NCBI GenBank assembly: GCA_051859505.1
Contig: JBHYFN010000053.1
Span: 1 to 24,269, forward strand
Length of the DNA: 24,269 nt
Reading direction: 5' to 3'
Source of the DNA: JAFIEN01 sp051859505
Lineage (GTDB): Bacteria; Pseudomonadota; Alphaproteobacteria; Rhodobacterales; Rhodobacteraceae
The position numbers were made by a program, and so were the translations under genes. The notes under the pieces were generated by a model, which had not been told where the DNA came from, ran no database searches, and saw only the letters and a program-made list of their open reading frames with translations. Positions 22,161 to 24,269 of this stretch are shown here, in pieces (position 1 is the first letter of the stretch; each line of letters opens with the position of its first letter).

Positions 22161-22186
22161 TATCCTGTCGATCTTGCGAAAGGATA
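22161..22186 (+). promoter_or_regulatory. Possible ribosome-site-masking hairpin before the phosphotriesterase-like gene
   Basis: TATCCT (22161-22166) is complementary to AGGATA (22181-22186), which is part of the ribosome binding site AAGGATAGG in front of the ATG at 22191. The stem is only 6 bp with a 14-nt loop. Confidence 0.3.
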
Positions 22187-22190
22187 GGTC

Positions 22191-23108
22191 ATGAAACGGC
22201 TTTATACCACCATGGGCCCCCTCCCGCGCGAGGCGCTGGGCATGATCCTTCCGCATGAGCATGTCTTCGTCGACCTGCGCACACCCGATCAGCCGGGCTA
22301 TGGTCAGGCCGATCCGGCGGATGTCGTGGCGCTGATGGCGCCGCAGGTCGAGGCGATCAAGGCGCTGGGGGTGACCGCGCTGGTCGAATGCTCGACCATC
22401 GGGGTCGGCCGGCGGCCCGACATCGATCTTGCCGTGTCGCTGGCGACGGATTTTCCCATCGTCGTGCCGACGGGCAGCTACCGCGAACCCTGGATCACCG
22501 ACTGGATCGCAGGCGCCAGCGAACAGGCGCTCGAAGACTGGATGGTGCGCGAACTGACCGAGGGCTTTGCCGATGCCCCTTTCCAGGCGGGCTGGATCAA
22601 GCTCAGCGCCGGGGATGACGGGATCACCCCGCTCGAGGCGCGCATCCTGCGGGCGGCCGCCCGGGCCGGACGGCGGACCGGGGCGGTGATCGGCAGCCAC
22701 ACGATCCGCGGACGGGTGGTGATGGAGCAGCTCGACATCATCGAGGCCGAGGGGTACGCGCCCGACCGCTTCATCTCGATCCACACGCAGGAAGAGCCGG
22801 ATTTCGGGCTGCATCTGGCCTTGGCCGAACGCGGCGCCTGGATCGAGTACGATCACGCCGGACGGGCCGAGGATCGCGCGGTCGTGGAGATGATCCTGCG
22901 GGTGCTGGGTGCCGGGCGGGGCGGGCAGCTTCTGCTGAGCCATGACCTTGGCTGGTATGACCCGGCGCAACCGGGCGGCGGCGTGCCGCGACCATGGACG
23001 CAGCTGAGCCGGGTCATCCTGCCGATGCTCGCGGCAGAGGGCGTTGCTGCCGCCGAAGTGACGCGGCTGACGGCCGACAATCCGTTCGACGCATTTGCCC
23101 GACCGTGA
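22191..23108 (+). CDS. Phosphotriesterase-family metallohydrolase (possible lactonase)
   Basis: This 305-residue amidohydrolase-superfamily TIM barrel retains the full binuclear metal set of the phosphotriesterase family: His22 and His24 (PHEHVF), Lys137 (WIKLS, the carboxylated bridge), His170 (GSHT), His198 (IHTQ) and Asp252 (SHDLGW). Family members hydrolyse lactones, phosphotriesters or related esters. Natural substrates are usually lactones. With a sugar 1-dehydrogenase-like gene nearby, which would make a sugar lactone, a lactonase role is reasonable but inferred. AAGGATAGG precedes the ATG. It is transcribed divergently from the aldo/keto reductase and converges on the dehydrogenase. 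Confidence 0.85.
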   Translation: MKRLYTTMGPLPREALGMILPHEHVFVDLRTPDQPGYGQADPADVVALMAPQVEAIKALGVTALVECSTIGVGRRPDIDLAVSLATDFPIVVPTGSYREPWITDWIAGASEQALEDWMVRELTEGFADAPFQAGWIKLSAGDDGITPLEARILRAAARAGRRTGAVIGSHTIRGRVVMEQLDIIEAEGYAPDRFISIHTQEEPDFGLHLALAERGAWIEYDHAGRAEDRAVVEMILRVLGAGRGGQLLLSHDLGWYDPAQPGGGVPRPWTQLSRVILPMLAAEGVAAAEVTRLTADNPFDAFARP

Positions 23109-23174
23109 TCGCGCAGGCGCGTTTGTCCGGTGCGGTACCCCCTCGCGCGACCTGGCCTGACAGATCGCCCGCCG

Positions 23175-24095
23175 CTACCAGTCGAAGGCCGCGACCGTGA
23201 CCCGCTTGCCCAGGGTCAGGGCGTCGGCCACATGTATCATCGGCGCAAGATCGACCTCGGACTCCCCAGCCGCCACCAGTGCTGCCATGCGGGCGTAAAG
23301 GGCGGGGTATTCCCCCTCGATCCCGGCCGATCCGCCGGCTTCGACCCCGTTCAGCCAAAGCTGGTTGCCACCATGGCGCAGGGCCAGCGGGCCGGCATCG
23401 GTTTCGATCTCGATGTCCCAGGTCTGGGGGCCTTCCTGCCGCCAGTCGAAATCGGCACTGACCCCGCCTGAGAAGATCAGACGCGCGGCGATCGGCGTGT
23501 CGCGATTGGCGGGATAGTCCAGCGTGGCGGCGGTCACATGGACCGGAGCAGGCAGGATCTCGGTCAGGATCGACAGCGCATTGATGCCGGGATCGAAGAC
23601 GCCCATCCCGCCGGGGTCAAAGACCCAGTCCTGCCCGGGATGCCATTTGCGCACATCCTCGCGCCAGGTGACATGGGCCTTCGTCACCCTCCGGCCCGAA
23701 AGCCAGGCCTTGGCGGCCGCAACTTCCCGCGCCATCCGGCTGTGCCATGTGGCATAAAGCGTGACCCCGCGCGCGGCGGCCAAGAGCCTGAGCGTCTCGA
23801 CCTCCGCAAGGGTCTGGCCGGGGGGCTTTTCCAGCATCACATGCAGCCCCGCCTCGATCGCTTCGCGGGCGTAGGGGAAGCGCGGCTGGGGCGGCATGCA
23901 GAGCGAGATCGTATCGACCTCCGGATGCGCCCGGCGCATCTCGGCGATGCTGGCGTAGCCCGGCAGGCCGTCGATGCGGCCGGATCGGCTGACGGTTGCC
24001 ACGAGGGCCCAGTCGGGCGAGGCGGCAAGGCTGGGCACATGCTGGTCACGAGCGATCTTGCCGATGCCCGCAAGCGCGATTTTGCGTCTGGTCAA
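23175..24095 (-). CDS. Gfo/Idh/MocA oxidoreductase, D-galactose/L-arabinose 1-dehydrogenase-like
   Basis: This 306-residue NAD(P)-dependent dehydrogenase starts with TTG at 24095, with GAGGA upstream. The Rossmann domain (1-120) begins KIALAGIGKIARDQHVPSLAASP, which I recognise from galactose 1-dehydrogenase and Azospirillum L-arabinose 1-dehydrogenase. The Gfo/Idh/MocA motif EKPP is at 89-92. The C-terminal sheet domain contains WHPGQDWVFDPGGMGVFDPGINAL, carrying the substrate-binding Asp and Asn. It would oxidise an aldose at C1 to the lactone. Galactose versus arabinose cannot be decided. It is probably monocistronic here; the 66-base gap to the converging gene at 23108 has no strong terminator. 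Confidence 0.85.
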   Translation of the reverse strand: MTRRKIALAGIGKIARDQHVPSLAASPDWALVATVSRSGRIDGLPGYASIAEMRRAHPEVDTISLCMPPQPRFPYAREAIEAGLHVMLEKPPGQTLAEVETLRLLAAARGVTLYATWHSRMAREVAAAKAWLSGRRVTKAHVTWREDVRKWHPGQDWVFDPGGMGVFDPGINALSILTEILPAPVHVTAATLDYPANRDTPIAARLIFSGGVSADFDWRQEGPQTWDIEIETDAGPLALRHGGNQLWLNGVEAGGSAGIEGEYPALYARMAALVAAGESEVDLAPMIHVADALTLGKRVTVAAFDW

Positions 24096-24191
24096 GGTGG
24101 GATCCTCTTCGGTTGTTCTGTTCGCCGGAGATCAGGGATGGCTCGGGCCCGATCCGCCGATCATCGGCCTGCGCGTCGCTGGGGCCGGGGG

Positions 24192-24243
24192 CAAGAATTT
24201 TCTGCGAAAATTCTTGGGTTCAGGATTTTCGAAGAAAATCCTG
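24192..24243. terminator. Two adjacent AT-rich hairpins at the right end
   Basis: CAAGAATTTTC (24192-24202) pairs with GAAAATTCTTG (24206-24216), giving an 11-bp stem. CAGGATTTTC (24221-24230) pairs with GAAAATCCTG (24234-24243), giving a 10-bp stem. Both have 3-nt loops and related sequence, so one is probably a duplicate of the other. They precede a G-run, as in the element at 16341-16396, and form part of the same repeat type. Confidence 0.65.
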
Positions 24244-24245
24244 TC

Positions 24246-24269
24246 GGGGGGGGGGGGGGGGGGCCCCCC
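24246..24269. other. G18-C6 homopolymer at the contig end, probable artefact
   Basis: Eighteen Gs are followed by six Cs up to the last base. The homologous element at 16357-16378 has a G6 run, a short loop and a C7 run. The end here looks like that stem with the loop lost and the G run lengthened, which is typical of sequencing or assembly collapse at a strong hairpin. Confidence 0.65.

Noticed and set aside
23110..23121. Terminator hairpin after the phosphotriesterase-like gene
   Set aside because: Only a 4-bp CGCG stem can form; too weak to support a terminator call.

Overview
The window is GC-rich DNA with the gene content, codon bias and terminator style of an alphaproteobacterium of the order Rhodobacterales (Rhodobacter/Paracoccus-like). 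Signs are the TakP-like TRAP transporter, the SigF/NrsF and bufferin locus, and the composite G/C-run hairpin elements. It looks chromosomal. No rRNA, tRNA, transposase, CRISPR array or phage gene was found. There is a 10-N gap at 4129-4138, and the right edge is a homopolymer run that looks like an assembly end.

Layout: (1) 3-170, tail of a small membrane protein. (2) 291-1344, minus strand, three tandem paralogous acidic small proteins (54-62 aa) of a family I do not recognise, with a duplicated upstream block; this is the most novel part. (3) 1627-4780, plus strand, a TRAP transporter dctP-dctQ-dctM for an organic (probably 2-oxo) acid. (4) 7242-4790, minus strand, a four-gene bufferin operon: DUF2282 precursor, DUF692/MNIO enzyme, DUF2063 partner, DoxX protein. 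(5) 7415-8592, plus strand, divergent ECF sigma factor and NrsF/DUF1109 membrane anti-sigma factor. Matching ECF promoter motifs face both ways between (4) and (5). (6) 8784-9941, a galactonate-dehydratase-like enolase superfamily enzyme. (7) 10307-16279, a complete urea ABC transporter urtABCDE with a structured, repeat-containing upstream region. (8) 18383-16541, minus strand, glnK-amtB. (9) 18652-20868, a class A penicillin-binding protein. (10) 20964-24095, an aldo/keto reductase (minus), a phosphotriesterase-family metallohydrolase (plus) and a galactose/arabinose 1-dehydrogenase-like Gfo/Idh/MocA enzyme (minus).

How the genes fit together: urt and glnK-amtB are both nitrogen-scavenging systems. 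The sigma/anti-sigma pair almost certainly controls the bufferin operon and itself, in response to metal stress. The sugar dehydrogenase, the phosphotriesterase-like (possible lactonase) protein and the galactonate-dehydratase-like enzyme could be steps of an oxidative sugar pathway, although they are not one operon. In three operons (dctP/dctQ, bufA/bufB, urtA/urtB) a strong hairpin follows the first gene, which encodes the product needed in excess.
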